A stretch of 64,000 nucleotides of DNA from NCBI RefSeq assembly GCF_009727155.1, contig NZ_WNWM01000002.1:4774001-4838000 (forward strand), in the 5' to 3' direction. The notes beneath the pieces were generated by a model, which saw only the letters and a list, made by a program, of their open reading frames with translations, was not told the DNA's origin and did not search any database. Source of the DNA: Pseudoduganella dura. Its GTDB lineage: Bacteria > Pseudomonadota > Gammaproteobacteria > Burkholderiales > Burkholderiaceae_D. Below are positions 21,157 through 30,173 of this stretch, piece by piece (positions within the stretch are counted from its first letter, which is position 1; the number at the start of each line of letters is the position of its first letter). A program made the translations under genes and the position numbers.

Positions 21157-21702
21157 ATGCTGAGCAATGTCGTGGCCGTGGTTGTCACGGTGCTGTACCC
21201 GCTCGCGATCTGGCTCGGTCATGGCCGCTTCGAGCCGCGCTGGCTGGCGCTGCTGCTGCTGGCCGCGGCGGCGGCGCGGCTGCCGGCGCTGAAGATCTCG
21301 GGCGCCGCCCGCTGGTCGGTGGCGGGCGCGCTGGTGCTGGTCGGCTGCGCGGTCTGGAGCAACGTGCTGCTGCCGCTGAAACTGTATCCGGTGCTGGTCA
21401 ACCTGGCGCTGCTGGCCGCCTTCGGCGCCAGTCTGGCCACGCCCATGTCGGCGATCGAGCGCATGGCGCGGCTGTCGGGCGATGACTTTCCACCGGTGGC
21501 GAGTGCGTACATGCGCACCGTCACGCAGGTGTGGTGCGCCTTCTTTGTATTCAACGGCGCCGTGGCGCTGGGCACGGCGCTGTGGGCCAGCGATGCGGCA
21601 TGGTCGCTGTACACCGGCGTGGTTTCCTATGTCCTGATGGGCGTGCTGTTCGCCAGCGAATTCCTGGTTCGGCTGCGTTTCAAGCGACTGCATCATGTTT
21701 AA
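21157..21702 (+). CDS. APE-cluster integral membrane protein (COG4648 type)
   Basis: Protein of 181 residues with about five hydrophobic segments (about 3-20, 28-44, 52-72, 76-90 and a C-terminal pair 128-170). It resembles the COG4648 membrane proteins that regularly sit beside the carrier proteins in APE clusters. Its role is unknown; membrane anchoring of the assembly complex is one possibility. The GAGCGG upstream region is a weak ribosome site and the gene is 4 nt after the second carrier protein. Confidence 0.8.
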   Translation: MLSNVVAVVVTVLYPLAIWLGHGRFEPRWLALLLLAAAAARLPALKISGAARWSVAGALVLVGCAVWSNVLLPLKLYPVLVNLALLAAFGASLATPMSAIERMARLSGDDFPPVASAYMRTVTQVWCAFFVFNGAVALGTALWASDAAWSLYTGVVSYVLMGVLFASEFLVRLRFKRLHHV

Positions 21703-21707
21703 TCGTT

Positions 21708-23462
21708 ATGTCTGAATCCCTTGCCACGCTGGCCGTGCGGCTCGCCGCGCGGCCATCTTCCATTCCCGTGGGCGTGCGCGCCGGCGTGGCTGTCGACACG
21801 GCGGCCTTCCTGGCGCGCCTGGCCGCCTGGAACGCGCTGCTGCGCGATCACCCCGGCACGCGCTTCGCGCTGCATGTCGACGACAGCATCGAATTCGCCG
21901 CCGCGCTGCTGGGCGCGTGGCAGGCCGGCAAGACGGTCTGGCTGGCGGCCGATACGCTGGAGGCCACCTGCGCCAGCCTGCGCGGCCATGTGGACGGTTT
22001 CATCGGCGAATTTCCGGCCGCGTGCGCGCCGCTGGCCGCCGCCGATACGGCCGCCGTTGCCGGGGTGCTCCGCCAACTCGATCCCGAAGCAGATGCGCTG
22101 GTGGTGTTCACCTCCGGCAGCACCGGCACGCCGCAGGCGATCCCGAAGAAGCTGCGCCAGATGGCCAGCGAGGTCGCCACGCTGGAGGTGCTGTTCGGCG
22201 AGGATACCGGCGGCGCGGCGGTGATCGCCACCGTGTCGCACCAGCATATCTACGGCCTGCTGTTCAAGGTGCTGTGGCCGCTGAACACGGGCCGGCCGGT
22301 CCATGCGGCCAGCATCGCCTTCCCGGAAGCGCTGGCGCCGGCTTTGGCGGCGCAGCGCTGCGCGCTGGTCGCCAGTCCGGCGCACCTGAAGCGCCTGCCG
22401 GCGCACCTGGACTGGCGGGGCGCCCGCGAGCAACTGGCCGCGGTGTTTTCGTCCGGCGGGCCGCTGCCGGCCGACACGGCGCAGGCCTGTGGCGTATTGC
22501 TCGGCAGCGTACCCGTCGAAGTGTTCGGCAGCTCGGAAACGGGCGGCATCGCCTGGCGCCGCCGCGCCGCGCTGCCGGCGGTCGGCGACGAAGCGTGGAC
22601 GCCGTTTCCCACCGTGGCCTGGCGCCTGCACGAGGGCTTCCTCGAAGTGCGCTCGCCGCACCTGCCGGACGACGCCTGGCTGCCACTGGCCGACCGCGCG
22701 CAGGAGGCGGGCAGCCGGCGCTTCCAGTTGCTGGGCCGGGGCGACCGCATCGCCAAGATCGAGGAAAAACGCATTTCGCTCGATGCGATCGAAGCGGCCC
22801 TGCTGGCATGCGGCCTGGCGGCGGAAGCGCGCGTGGCGCTGTGCGAACCGGATACCGGCCGGCGGCAGGTGCTGGCCGCGTTCGTGGTGCCCTCCGCGGC
22901 CGGCCGCGGCGTGCTCGATGGCGAAGGCAAGCCGGCGCTGAACGGCCGCCTGCGCGCCGCGCTGGCCGGCGTGGTGGACGCGGTGGCACTGCCGCGCCGC
23001 TGGCGCTATGTCGACGCGTTGCCCGTCAACGCGCAGGGCAAGACCACCGTGGCCGCGCTGCTGGCGCTGCTGGCACCGCCGTCGCCGGCGCCTCTCCTGC
23101 CGCAGGTGCGCGAGCTGGAGCGCGACGACGCCATGCCGCCGCGCCGGGTGCTGCTCGAAATCGTCGCGCCCGCCAACCTGGCGTACTTCGACGGCCACTT
23201 CACGCAGGCGCCGATCCTGCCCGGCGTGGCGCAGGTGGAATGGGCGATCCGTTACGGCCGGGAGCATTTCGCGCTGCCGCCCGCGTTCCGGGCGATGCAC
23301 GCGCTGAAATTCCAGCACGTGATCACGCCGGACACGCCGGTGCAACTGGAACTGCTGCACGACCCGGCCAAGGGCCAGCTGACTTTCGCCTACCGCTCGG
23401 CATCCGGCCAGCACGCCAGCGGGCGCATCCTGTTCCATGCCGGGACGGCCCATGACAGGTAA
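21708..23462 (+). CDS. Fusion of adenylation (AMP-ligase) and hotdog dehydratase (ApeH-ApeI-like)
   Basis: Protein of 584 residues. Residues 1-450 form an acyl/aryl-AMP ligase with the P-loop VVFTSGSTGTPQAIPK (about 131-146), FGSSETGGIAWR and the C-terminal GRGDRIAKIEEKRI; residues 470-584 form a FabA/FabZ-like hotdog dehydratase (PANLAYFDGHFTQAPILPGVAQ), in which the conserved catalytic His lies in GHF. The ligase should activate the aryl carboxylate for loading on the carrier protein and the dehydratase should remove water in each extension cycle. In E. coli APE clusters these are separate genes (apeH, apeI). The ATG at 21708 is the first start after the membrane-protein stop. Confidence 0.9.
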   Translation: MSESLATLAVRLAARPSSIPVGVRAGVAVDTAAFLARLAAWNALLRDHPGTRFALHVDDSIEFAAALLGAWQAGKTVWLAADTLEATCASLRGHVDGFIGEFPAACAPLAAADTAAVAGVLRQLDPEADALVVFTSGSTGTPQAIPKKLRQMASEVATLEVLFGEDTGGAAVIATVSHQHIYGLLFKVLWPLNTGRPVHAASIAFPEALAPALAAQRCALVASPAHLKRLPAHLDWRGAREQLAAVFSSGGPLPADTAQACGVLLGSVPVEVFGSSETGGIAWRRRAALPAVGDEAWTPFPTVAWRLHEGFLEVRSPHLPDDAWLPLADRAQEAGSRRFQLLGRGDRIAKIEEKRISLDAIEAALLACGLAAEARVALCEPDTGRRQVLAAFVVPSAAGRGVLDGEGKPALNGRLRAALAGVVDAVALPRRWRYVDALPVNAQGKTTVAALLALLAPPSPAPLLPQVRELERDDAMPPRRVLLEIVAPANLAYFDGHFTQAPILPGVAQVEWAIRYGREHFALPPAFRAMHALKFQHVITPDTPVQLELLHDPAKGQLTFAYRSASGQHASGRILFHAGTAHDR

Positions 23463-24219
23463 CCTGCCCAGCGACCCGTTCAGGGCATGCGCCGTGGTCC
23501 CCGTGTACAACCATGAAGGCGCGATCGGCGCCGTCGCCGGGCGGCTGCTGGCGCACGGCCTGCACTGCGTGCTGGTCGACGACGGCAGCTCGGCCGTGTG
23601 CGCCCGCGTGCTGGACGGCATCGCCGCCGCGGAGCCGGCGCGCGTGACCCTGGTACGCCTGGCGGTCAATGGCGGCAAGGGCGCCGCCGTAATGGCGGGC
23701 ATCGCCCGCGCCACCGAACTGGGCTACAGCCACGTGCTGCAGATCGACGCCGACGGCCAGCACGATACCGCCGACGTGCCCCGTTTCCTCGAGCAGGGCA
23801 GGGCGCGGCCGGATGCCGTGATCTGCGGCTGCCCGATCTACGACGAGTCGGTGCCCAAGGCGCGGCTATACGGCCGCTATGCCACCCATGTCTGGGTGTG
23901 GATCAACACGCTGTCGTTCGATATCCGCGACTCGATGTGCGGCTTTCGCATCTACCCGGTCGCGGCGGTCAACGCGCTGGCGGCGCGCCGGCGGCTGGGC
24001 CGCCGCATGAATTTCGATACCGACGTGCTGGTGCGGCTGTACTGGCGCGGCGTGGAAATCGTCAACCTGCCGACGCGCGTGCGCTACCCGGAGGATGGCG
24101 TGTCGCACTTCCTCGTCTGGCGCGACAACGTGCTGATCTCGGGCATGCACACGGCGCTGTTCTTCGGCATGCTGCCGCGCATTCCGCTGCTGCTGGTCCG
24201 CAAGTGGAGGCGCAGGTGA
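23452..24219 (+). CDS. Family 2 glycosyltransferase
   Basis: Enzyme of 255 residues with a GT-A fold: AVVPVYNHEGAIG near the N-terminus, VDDGSS, the metal-binding QIDADGQHD, and a C-terminal hydrophobic tail (GMHTALFFGMLPRIPLLLV). It resembles dolichyl-phosphate-mannose-type glycosyltransferases found in APE clusters and probably adds a sugar to the lipid part of the pigment. It overlaps the previous gene by 11 nt; an in-frame ATG at 23437 is also possible. Confidence 0.87.
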   Translation: MTGNLPSDPFRACAVVPVYNHEGAIGAVAGRLLAHGLHCVLVDDGSSAVCARVLDGIAAAEPARVTLVRLAVNGGKGAAVMAGIARATELGYSHVLQIDADGQHDTADVPRFLEQGRARPDAVICGCPIYDESVPKARLYGRYATHVWVWINTLSFDIRDSMCGFRIYPVAAVNALAARRRLGRRMNFDTDVLVRLYWRGVEIVNLPTRVRYPEDGVSHFLVWRDNVLISGMHTALFFGMLPRIPLLLVRKWRRR

Positions 24220-25190
24220 GCGCGAGCGAACGCAAGCTCCACGAAAGCCGCAGGCACTGGGCGTCGATCGACGAAGTGAGCTTCGTCGCCGGCATGCGCT
24301 TCATGTTCTGGATCTGCCGCATGTTCGGCCGCTGGCCGTTCCGCGTGGTGCTGTACCCGGTGCTGGCGTGGTACCTGCTCACGCAGGGCCGGGCGCGGCG
24401 CGCGTCGCGCGATTACCTGCGCCGCGTGCGCGCCCACACGGGCAGGCGGGTGCCCGGCGTGCTGGCGCACTTCGCCAGTTTCGGCGAGAACCTGCTCGAC
24501 AAGCTGCTGCTGTGGGGCGGCCTGTACCGGCTCGACAACGTGCAGTTCCATGGCGCCGAAGTGATCGAAAGCGCGGTGGCGCGCGGCACCGGCGGCGTGC
24601 TGGTCTGCTCGCACCTGGGCAACGTGGAACTGACGCGCGTACTGTCGCGCCAGCGCAACGACATCAAGTCCACCGTGCTGGTGCACACCAAGCACGCGCA
24701 GGCGTTCAACCGGCTGATGGGCAAGCTCAATCCCGCCAGCCAGACCAACCTGCTGCAGGTGACGGAAATGACGCCGGCCACGGCGATGATGCTATCCGAG
24801 CGGATCGGCCGCGGCGAGTTCGTCGTCATCGCCGGCGACCGCGTGCCGGTCTCCGGCAACGAGCATGTGGCCAGCGCCGATTTCATGGGCGAACCGGCGC
24901 CGTTCCCGGTCGGCCCGTACCTGCTGGCCGGAATTTTGCAGTGCCCGGTCTACCTGCTGTTCACCGTGTGCGTTAACGGCGTCACCGAGGTGCACATCGA
25001 ACATTTCCGGGACGGGGTGCGGCTGCCGCGCAAGGACCGCGCCGCGGCGCTGGCCGGGCTGGCCGGGGCCTATGCGCGCCGGCTCGAACACCACGCCGCG
25101 CGCGCACCGCTGCAGTGGTTCAATTTCTACGACTTCTGGCACCTGCCGGCCAGTGAACAACAACAGGAACACAACGATGCATCACGCTGA
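24216..25190 (+). CDS. LpxL/HtrB-like lipid acyltransferase
   Basis: Protein of 324 residues of the lysophospholipid/lipid A acyltransferase family, with an N-terminal hydrophobic segment (RFMFWICRMFGRWPFRVVLY) and the catalytic HLGNVE (H-x4-E) motif near residue 130. The family moves acyl chains from carrier protein to a membrane lipid. It may attach the aryl polyene or a fatty acid to the anchor. The GTG start at 24216 has TGGAGG upstream and overlaps the glycosyltransferase stop by 4 nt. Confidence 0.85.
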   Translation: MSASERKLHESRRHWASIDEVSFVAGMRFMFWICRMFGRWPFRVVLYPVLAWYLLTQGRARRASRDYLRRVRAHTGRRVPGVLAHFASFGENLLDKLLLWGGLYRLDNVQFHGAEVIESAVARGTGGVLVCSHLGNVELTRVLSRQRNDIKSTVLVHTKHAQAFNRLMGKLNPASQTNLLQVTEMTPATAMMLSERIGRGEFVVIAGDRVPVSGNEHVASADFMGEPAPFPVGPYLLAGILQCPVYLLFTVCVNGVTEVHIEHFRDGVRLPRKDRAAALAGLAGAYARRLEHHAARAPLQWFNFYDFWHLPASEQQQEHNDASR

Positions 25191-26751
25191 ACATCCCGCC
25201 GGCAGTGTTGTCGACAAGCAGGCCACGCGGCGCGCGGTCCGCTTCGACCGCGACCGGCTGGCGATCGAAGACATCGTCGACATCGCGCAAGGCCGCGCCG
25301 GCGCCGAACTGTCGCCGGACCCGGCGTTCCGCGCCGCGATCGCGCGCGGCGCCGATTTCCTCGACCGCCTGCTGCGCGAGGACGGCACCGTGTATGGCGT
25401 GACGACCGGCTACGGTGATTCGTGCACCGTGACCGTGCCGGCGGAACTGGTGCCTGAACTGCCGCACCACCTGTACACCTACCACGGCTGCGGCCTGGGC
25501 CGGCATTTCGACCCGGCGCAGACGCGCGCGATCCTGGCCGCCCGGCTGGCGTCGCTGGCCAAGGGGTATTCCGGCGTGTCGGTCGAACTGCTGCTGCAGA
25601 TCACACGCCTGCTCGATGCCGGCCTGCTGCCGCTGATCCCGTCCGAGGGCTCGGTGGGCGCTTCCGGCGACCTCACGCCGCTGTCGTACCTGGCCGCCGT
25701 GCTGTGCGGCGAGCGCGAAGTGTGGCGCAACGGCGAAGTGGTGGATGCGGCGAAGGCATTGCGCGAAGCGGGCATCGCGCCGCTGCGCCTGCGCCCGAAG
25801 GAAGGGCTGGCCATCATGAACGGCACCGCCGTGATGACGGCCCTGGCCTGCCTGGCCTACGACCGCGCCGATTACCTGGTAAAACTGGCGACGCGGATCA
25901 CGGCGCTGGCGTCGTACACGCTCGATGGCAATGCGCACCACTTCGACGAGGTGCTGTTCTCGGTGAAACCGCATCCGGGCATGGGGCGCGTGGCGGCCAT
26001 GCTGCGCGAAGACCTGCCCACCACCGAGTGGGAGCGCAACGGCAAGCGCCTGCAGGACCGTTACTCGATCCGCTGCGCGCCGCACGTGATCGGCGTGCTC
26101 GCCGATGCGATGCCCTTGTTCCGCATGAATATCGAAAACGAGCTCAACAGCGCCAACGACAACCCGCTGATCGACGGCGACAACGAGCGCGTGCTGCACG
26201 GCGGCCATTTCTATGGCGGCCACATCGCCTTCGCGATGGATGGCATGAAGAACGCCGTGGCCAACGTGGCGGACCTGCTGGACCGCCAGATGGCGCTGCT
26301 GGTGGACGCGCGCTACAACAACGGCCTGCCGGCGAATCTGTCCGGCAGCACCGGCCCGCGCGCGGCGATCAACCACGGCCTGAAGGCGCTGCAGATCAGC
26401 GCTTCGGCGTGGACGGCCGAGGCGCTGAAGCTGACGATGCCGGCCTCGGTATTTTCGCGCTCGACCGAGTGCCACAACCAGGACAAGGTCAGCATGGGCA
26501 CGATCGCCGCGCGCGACTGCCTGCGCGTGCTGGAACTGACCGAGCAGGTCGTGGCCGCGCTGCTGGTCACGGTGCGGCAGGGCGCCTGGCTGCGCGGCCG
26601 TGTCAGTCCCGAACTGGCGCTGCAGCCGCACCTGGCGGCGATGCTGGAGGCGCTGGACATCGCCCCGATCGACGAAGACCGCCGCCTGGACGGCGAACTG
26701 CGCAGGCTCGTCAACCGCATCCACGGCAAGGCCTGGGAGCTGTATGCGTAA
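25177..26751 (+). CDS. HAL/TAL-type aromatic amino acid ammonia-lyase
   Basis: Enzyme of 524 residues of the MIO-cofactor lyase family. The tripeptide A162-S163-G164 (GSVGASGDLTPLSYL), which forms the cofactor, and the catalytic Tyr73 (TVYGVTTGYG) are present, together with NGTAVMTALA and ENELNSANDNPL. The selectivity pair that is Ser-His in histidine lyase and His-Leu in Rhodobacter tyrosine lyase is Y102-H103 here. In flexirubin clusters the enzyme makes 4-hydroxycinnamate from tyrosine; E. coli APE clusters get 4-hydroxybenzoate elsewhere. The start overlaps the upstream gene by 14 nt. A tyrosine substrate is inferred from context. Confidence 0.88.
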   Translation: MHHAEHPAGSVVDKQATRRAVRFDRDRLAIEDIVDIAQGRAGAELSPDPAFRAAIARGADFLDRLLREDGTVYGVTTGYGDSCTVTVPAELVPELPHHLYTYHGCGLGRHFDPAQTRAILAARLASLAKGYSGVSVELLLQITRLLDAGLLPLIPSEGSVGASGDLTPLSYLAAVLCGEREVWRNGEVVDAAKALREAGIAPLRLRPKEGLAIMNGTAVMTALACLAYDRADYLVKLATRITALASYTLDGNAHHFDEVLFSVKPHPGMGRVAAMLREDLPTTEWERNGKRLQDRYSIRCAPHVIGVLADAMPLFRMNIENELNSANDNPLIDGDNERVLHGGHFYGGHIAFAMDGMKNAVANVADLLDRQMALLVDARYNNGLPANLSGSTGPRAAINHGLKALQISASAWTAEALKLTMPASVFSRSTECHNQDKVSMGTIAARDCLRVLELTEQVVAALLVTVRQGAWLRGRVSPELALQPHLAAMLEALDIAPIDEDRRLDGELRRLVNRIHGKAWELYA

Positions 26752-27169
26752 AGCGAAGGAAAGCCGCTGGTTCGCGGAAGTCGACATGGAAGTCCAGTTC
26801 TTCGACCTGGACCCGATGGAGATCGTCTGGCACGGCAACTACGTGAAATACCTCGAGGTGGTGCGCTGCGCGCTGCTCGACAAGATCGGCTACAACTACC
26901 CGCAGATGAAGGCCTCCGGCTACGCGTGGCCGGTCATCGACATGCATCTGCGCTACGTGGCGCCGGCCACGTTCGGCCAGAAGATCCGGCTGCGCGCCGA
27001 CATCGTCGAATGGGAAAACTGCCTGAAGATCGATTACCTGATCACGGACGCCGCGTCGGGCAAGCGGCTGAACCGTGCCACGACGACGATGGTGGCGGTG
27101 AACATCGCCACGAACGAGATGTGCTACGTGTCGCCACCCGTGCTGATGAAGAAACTGGGGATTGCATGA
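26744..27169 (+). CDS. 4-hydroxybenzoyl-CoA thioesterase-like hotdog protein
   Basis: Protein of 141 residues with a single hotdog fold of the 4HBT/YbgC type; the family motif is seen in FFDLDPMEIVWHGNYVKYLE, with the catalytic Asp and the WHGNYV helix. It may release misprimed or finished chains or supply the free aryl acid. It overlaps the lyase by 8 nt and ends in an ATGA overlap with the next gene. Confidence 0.9.
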   Translation: MRKAKESRWFAEVDMEVQFFDLDPMEIVWHGNYVKYLEVVRCALLDKIGYNYPQMKASGYAWPVIDMHLRYVAPATFGQKIRLRADIVEWENCLKIDYLITDAASGKRLNRATTTMVAVNIATNEMCYVSPPVLMKKLGIA

Positions 27170-27768
27170 AAAAACTGATGTTGACGCTGGCGCTGGCGGT
27201 ATCGGCCATGGGCGCGCAGGCCGCCGTGCCGGTGGCGAAGATCCAGGCGATGCTGGCCAAGCCGAAGGTGATGTGCGGCCGCTTCGACCAGAGCAAGACG
27301 CTGGCCGGCATGAAGAAGCCGCTGGCCGCCAGCGGCCGCTTCTGCGTGGTGCAGGAAAAGGGCGTGCTGTGGCGCACGCTGCAACCGTTCCCGAACACGC
27401 TGCGCCTGACCAAGGGCGAGATCGTGCACTACCAGGGCGACCGCGTGTCGATGCGCCTCGATGCGAAGACCGAACCGACGGTTCGCATGATCAACCAGGT
27501 GCTGTTCTCGCTGCTGGCCGGCGACCTGGCGCAGCTCGAACAATTGTTCAAGGTGGACGGCACGGTGGGCGCCGACAGCTGGAACGTCACCCTGGAGGCG
27601 CGCGAACCCGCGCTGGCCAAGGCGATCGGCACGATCAGGCTCGATGGCGGTGCCTACGTCAACAACATCGTCATCAGCGAAGCGTCCGGCGACCGTACCA
27701 GCATCGTGTTCTCGAAGATCGAGGCCGGCGACAAGGCGATGTCCGCCGACGAGGCGGCGCTGTTCTGA
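27166..27768 (+). CDS. LolA-like outer-membrane lipoprotein carrier protein
   Basis: Exported protein of 200 residues with a signal peptide (KKLMLTLALAVSAMGAQAA) and a LolA-like domain. It probably carries the hydrophobic pigment lipid across the periplasm, as proposed for APE clusters where a LolA homologue is always next to an MMPL exporter. The match is by length, fold-like pattern and neighbourhood. Stop overlaps the MMPL start by 1 nt. Confidence 0.83.
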   Translation: MKKLMLTLALAVSAMGAQAAVPVAKIQAMLAKPKVMCGRFDQSKTLAGMKKPLAASGRFCVVQEKGVLWRTLQPFPNTLRLTKGEIVHYQGDRVSMRLDAKTEPTVRMINQVLFSLLAGDLAQLEQLFKVDGTVGADSWNVTLEAREPALAKAIGTIRLDGGAYVNNIVISEASGDRTSIVFSKIEAGDKAMSADEAALF

Positions 27769-30173
27769 TGATGACGAAAGGGCGCAGGAACCTGTCGCTG
27801 GGCGCGCTGGCGTGGCTGGTGGCCGTGGCCCTGCTGGTGGGCCATAACGGCTACCTGTGGGTGGTCAAGCGCATCGTGCCGGATACCGACATCATGGCGC
27901 TACTGCCGGTGCAGGAACGCGACCCGATCCTGCAGCGATCGTTCGCCCACATGGTGGACGCGGCGCAACAGCGCGTGATCGTGCTGGTCGGCGCGGCCGA
28001 ATGGGAAGATGCGAAACGCGCCGCCGATGCGTATTCCGCCGTGCTGGCCAAGCGGCCGGACCTGTTCGCCGCGGCGTCGGCCGGCGAGGGCGTACAGGCC
28101 GAGTGGCTGTCGCTGTTCCAGAAACACCGCCTGGTGCTGATGTCGCCCGCACAGCAGGCGCAGCTCGAAAAGGAAGGCACGGCATTCTGGACGCAGCAGG
28201 CGCTGGCGAAACTGTATGCGCCGTTCGGCGGCCCCAGGCTGGGCGCCTGGCAGGACGACCCGTTCGGCCTGTTCTCGGGCTGGGTGCAGGAGCGGGCACA
28301 GGAAACGCCGGTGCGGCCGCGCGACGGCCACCTGTTCGTGGCCGACAATGAAAGCCAGTATGTGCTGCTGCCGCTGACCCTGAAGGTGCCGGCACTGTCG
28401 ATGACCGCCCAGGGGGTGGTGCTGCCGATGCTGGAGGAAGCCGGCGCGGCGGCGCGCAAGGCCGCGCCGCAGGCCAGGCTGATCCAGGCCGGCGTGATCC
28501 TGCACGCGGCCAACGCCGGCGCGCAGGCCAGCGGCGAGATGCACACGATCGGCGTGGGCTCGATCGCCGGCATCATCCTGCTGATGTGGTTCACCTTCCG
28601 TACCCTGAAGCCGATCGCGCTGATCCTGCTGTCGATCGGCGTGGGCGTGCTCGGCGCGCTGTCCGTCTGCTGGCTGCTGTTCGGGCAGATCCACCTGATG
28701 ACGCTCGTCTTCGGCGCCAGCCTGGTCGGCGTGGCGCAGGATTACGGCATCTATTACCTGTGCAACCGCCTGTCGGCCGATCCGGCGCTCGATTCGCGCG
28801 CGCTGCTGAAAAAGCTGCTGCCGGGCCTGGCGCTGACGTTGCTGGCCGCCGTCATCGGCTACATGGGCCTGGCGCTGACGCCGTTCCCGGGCCTGCGCCA
28901 GATGGCCGTGTTTTCCGCGCTGGGCCTGTTCTTCGCATGGCTGACGGTGATCTGCTGGTTCCCCCTGCTGATCGGCCCGCGCAGCCTGAAAGGCGGCGCG
29001 CTGGTGCGTGCGTATGGCGCGGCGCTGGCACGCTGGCCGCTGCTGCGCGCCAGTCCCGGCACGTTCATCGCGGCGGGCGTGTTCGGCGCGGTGGCGGTCC
29101 TCGGCATCTCGAAGCTGGGCGCCAACGACGATATCCGGCTGCTGCAGAATCCGCCGAAGCACCTGGTCGACGACCAGATCAAGCTGGGCAAGCTGCTCGA
29201 CGCGCCCACGCCGGTGCAGTTCTTCCTGGTGCGCGGCGATTCGGCCGAGACGGTTCTGCAGCGCGAAGAAGCGCTCAAGCGCCGGCTCGACAAACTGATT
29301 GCCGCCGGCAAGCTCTCGGGTTACCAGGCCATGTCGAACTGGGTGCCGTCGGCGCGCACGCAGCGGGAACGCCGCGCCCTGGTCGACCTGAAGCTGCTGG
29401 GCGTGGACGGGCCGCTCGCCGCCGTCGCCCGGCAGGCGGAGGAGGATGCCGCATGGGTGCGAACCACGGCCGATGCGTTGCGCGCCGCCGGCACGCCGCT
29501 CGATGTCGACGCCTTCCTGCAAGCGCCGGCGAGCGAGCCGTGGCGCCACCTGTGGCTGGGCAGGGAGCATGGCCAATACGCCAGCATCGTCGCGTTGCGC
29601 GGCCTGTCGATGGCCGCCGTGCCGGCGGTGCGCCCGCTGGCCGACGGCCTGGCCGGCGTGCAGTGGGTCGACAAGGTGGCGGAGATTTCCTCGGTGCTGG
29701 GCCGCTACCGCGTGAACATGGGCTTCGTGGTGCTGGGCGCCTACTGCGTGGTGTTCGTGCTGCTGCTGCCGCGCTACCGGGGCAGGGCATGGCGCGTGAT
29801 CGCGCCGACCGCGCTGGCCAGCGTGGCCACGCTGGCGATCCTGGGACTGGCGGGCCAGAACCTGCAGCTGTTCCACGTGCTGGCGCTGATGCTGCTGCTC
29901 GGCGTCGGCGTCGACTACGGCATCTTCATGCAGGAAGGTGCGACGAACTGCGCGAACCGCCGCGATACCACGCCCTGGCTGGCCGTGGGCCTGGCGGCGG
30001 CCAACACGATCCTGTCGTTCGGCCTGCTCGGCCTGTCGCATACCCCGGCGCTGCAGGCGTTCGGACTGACGATGTTGCTGGGCACACTGCTGGTGTGGCT
30101 GACGGTTCCCTGTTTCGGTACATCGACCACCATCAAAGAGAAAGCAAATGCAGAAACAATTGGAATCCGCTGA
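27768..30173 (+). CDS. MMPL/RND-family lipid exporter
   Basis: Inner-membrane transporter of 801 residues. An N-terminal transmembrane helix is followed by a periplasmic loop (to about 250), then two five-helix bundles (about 265-420 and 670-790) characteristic of MMPL proteins, with GVAQDYGIYYL and GVGVDYGIFMQE where the proton-relay Asp residues lie. It likely extracts the aryl polyene lipid and passes it to the LolA-like protein. The two ATGs at 27768 and 27771 are adjacent; the first overlaps the previous stop. The next gene starts 25 nt before its end. Confidence 0.88.
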   Translation: MMTKGRRNLSLGALAWLVAVALLVGHNGYLWVVKRIVPDTDIMALLPVQERDPILQRSFAHMVDAAQQRVIVLVGAAEWEDAKRAADAYSAVLAKRPDLFAAASAGEGVQAEWLSLFQKHRLVLMSPAQQAQLEKEGTAFWTQQALAKLYAPFGGPRLGAWQDDPFGLFSGWVQERAQETPVRPRDGHLFVADNESQYVLLPLTLKVPALSMTAQGVVLPMLEEAGAAARKAAPQARLIQAGVILHAANAGAQASGEMHTIGVGSIAGIILLMWFTFRTLKPIALILLSIGVGVLGALSVCWLLFGQIHLMTLVFGASLVGVAQDYGIYYLCNRLSADPALDSRALLKKLLPGLALTLLAAVIGYMGLALTPFPGLRQMAVFSALGLFFAWLTVICWFPLLIGPRSLKGGALVRAYGAALARWPLLRASPGTFIAAGVFGAVAVLGISKLGANDDIRLLQNPPKHLVDDQIKLGKLLDAPTPVQFFLVRGDSAETVLQREEALKRRLDKLIAAGKLSGYQAMSNWVPSARTQRERRALVDLKLLGVDGPLAAVARQAEEDAAWVRTTADALRAAGTPLDVDAFLQAPASEPWRHLWLGREHGQYASIVALRGLSMAAVPAVRPLADGLAGVQWVDKVAEISSVLGRYRVNMGFVVLGAYCVVFVLLLPRYRGRAWRVIAPTALASVATLAILGLAGQNLQLFHVLALMLLLGVGVDYGIFMQEGATNCANRRDTTPWLAVGLAAANTILSFGLLGLSHTPALQAFGLTMLLGTLLVWLTVPCFGTSTTIKEKANAETIGIR

